DNA of 64,000 bases, taken from assembly GCA_003611875.1 (NCBI GenBank), contig RAYY01000020.1:27980-91979 (forward strand), given 5' to 3'. Each line of letters begins with the position of its first letter. The first letter of the stretch is position 1. This DNA is from a bacterium D16-56. GTDB taxonomy: Bacteria; Bacillota; Clostridia; Lachnospirales; Lachnospiraceae. This document shows, in pieces, positions 63,355-64,000 of the stretch. Both the position numbers and the translations under genes were made by a program. The notes under the pieces are model-generated. The model was given only the letters and a program-made list of their open reading frames with translations. It had not been told where the DNA came from and searched no databases.

Positions 63355-63451
63355 TCCTTTCCTCTCCTCAAAATCCTTGTTCCGATTTTCCAAAACCCAT
63401 ACCACCCAAAACACCTGTCCTGCGGGGCATGCCCGTCCGCAAAACAACAGA

Positions 63452-63489
63452 AAAGGCATCCTCCCTTATCCATAAGGAAGAACGCCTTT
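63452..63489 (-). promoter_or_regulatory. Terminator-like hairpin in the glnN leader
   Basis: On the minus strand AAAGGC ... GCCTTT closes a stem with an inner CTTCCTTAT / ATAAGGGAG helix, followed by TTCTGTTGTTTTG, about 100 nt before the start codon and directly after the predicted promoter. It is a candidate attenuator; no ANTAR-type hexaloop pair was recognised. Confidence 0.6.
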
Positions 63490-63499
63490 GTTCTCTATT

Positions 63500-63528
63500 A
63501 AAATAAACCATCTGCTCTGAAAATGCAA
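63500..63528 (-). promoter_or_regulatory. Candidate promoter of glnN
   Basis: TTGCAT (63523-63528) and TATTTT (63500-63505) with a 17-bp spacer, about 10 nt before the leader hairpin. Confidence 0.5.
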
Positions 63529-63653
63529 GCACTTTTTTACGATTTTCCAGAATTTGGTGTGTTTGCTTGATTTTTCTGAGTCTCTATATTAAAAAACGTC
63601 ATTTCGCCAAATTCCGGTTTCTCCAACAGTTCCTAAGTCAAAAGTCAATAACA

Positions 63654-63902
63654 TTACTCCAATCGTAAATTATAAAATCTTTCATTTTCTTCATCAAAAG
63701 CAAAGAATACCTCTAATTCAACCTCTACACTGTCTACATATTGTTCTTGCTCGTCCCGATGCACAAAAGCATCAATTTCTGCCAGGATAACAACTATACC
63801 ATGAATATAATCACCCTTGCTTTTTCCTGCTTTTTTCTCCGCTTTATAGTTGTATACCTCCATTTTGTTAACACTATTAAACATTGCATAACTTGCAGGC
63901 AT
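63654..63902 (-). CDS. Small hypothetical protein (82 aa)
   Basis: A short acidic product with beta-rich character (GIVVILAEIDAFVHRDEQEQ, SVEVELEVFFAFDEENERFY). The ribosome binding site is poor for the first ATG, and in-frame ATGs at residues 7 and 14 are alternatives. No family recognised; it may be a fragment of something next to the hairpins at the edge. Confidence 0.4.
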   Translation of the reverse strand: MPASYAMFNSVNKMEVYNYKAEKKAGKSKGDYIHGIVVILAEIDAFVHRDEQEQYVDSVEVELEVFFAFDEENERFYNLRLE

Positions 63903-63936
63903 ATCTAAAAAAACTCCAGCTCATCACTAAGTCACC

Positions 63937-63982
63937 AACCCCCACTTCAAGTGGGGGTTTGCCAGAGGCCCCCCAAGGGGCC
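63937..63982. mobile_element. Paired hairpins, possible end of an IS200/IS605-type element
   Basis: AACCCCCACT-TCA-AGTGGGGGTT (63937-63959) followed 7 nt later by GGCCCC-CCAA-GGGGCC (63967-63982). Subterminal imperfect or perfect hairpins of this kind mark ends of IS200/IS605 elements. No tnpA or tnpB is inside the window; the element, if real, would lie to the right. Confidence 0.35.
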
Positions 63983-64000
63983 TTTGATACTTGCGCGCCT

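Overview
The window looks like chromosome of a Gram-positive, spore-lineage Clostridia, most likely a member of the Lachnospiraceae. The evidence is the gene order mazG-hup-rqcP-yabP-yabQ-divIC-spoIIE-tilS-hpt-ftsH (the Bacillus subtilis yabN-to-ftsH order with a few losses), the spore genes yyaC, cwlD, yabP and yabQ, a type III glutamine synthetase, a DnaD/DnaI primosome pair, moderate GC and strong GGAGG ribosome binding sites. No tRNA, rRNA, CRISPR array or complete mobile element was seen. Almost every gene is on the minus strand; only the cell-wall-binding protein at 2920, two small conserved proteins at 37155 and 40076, and their signals are on plus.

Layout, left to right. 1-2657: end of a probable surface-glycan cluster (epimerase and ThDP enzyme). 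2920-6609: secreted repeat protein and a GH13 alpha-glycosidase. 7077-14842: the conserved ftsH-to-mazG block for cell division, sporulation, tRNA modification and purine salvage. 14845-19812: a catalytically dead GlgX-like protein, a sugar nucleotidyltransferase, signal peptidase I and PRPP synthetase. 19908-30007: dnaI/dnaD, a DnaA-box cluster, murC, YitT, ApgM-type phosphoglycerate mutase, shikimate kinase, flavin reductase-like protein, regulated pyrophosphatase and glucokinase. 30032-44356: transketolase, envelope proteins, YyaC, MTA/SAH nucleosidase, CwlD, a phosphoesterase lipoprotein and a GH18 glycosidase. 44787-60861: a large eukaryote-like phospho-signalling region. 61231-63354: glutamine synthetase III with its own promoter and leader hairpin. 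The right edge shows hairpins that may be the end of an IS200/IS605-type element.

The most unusual content is the phospho-signalling region (48603-60861, with a related kinase at 45939). Nine proteins carry a short CxxC...CxxC zinc ribbon, eight at the N-terminus and one at the C-terminus. They include a Ser/Thr kinase with PASTA repeats, a kinase fused across the membrane to a solute-binding-protein-like domain, a pseudokinase that has lost every catalytic residue, one canonical and two degenerate FHA domains, and a protein with ten evenly spaced acidic-Thr motifs that look like a multivalent phosphothreonine array. Two PP2C phosphatases are encoded in the same run. I read this as one module: a ligand-sensing receptor kinase, a phospho-scaffold, a reader and two erasers, feeding into envelope proteins encoded downstream (YARHG protein, choline-binding-like protein, M15 peptidase).

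Other signals that stand out are the GlgX pseudoenzyme, a SpoIIE lacking its membrane domain, a 65-bp tandem duplication that chains two 22-codon ORFs into lepB by 4-nt overlaps, abutting DnaA boxes upstream of dnaD, and a 27-bp perfect inverted repeat upstream of the signalling operon promoter. All functions are inferred from sequence; no search was run.
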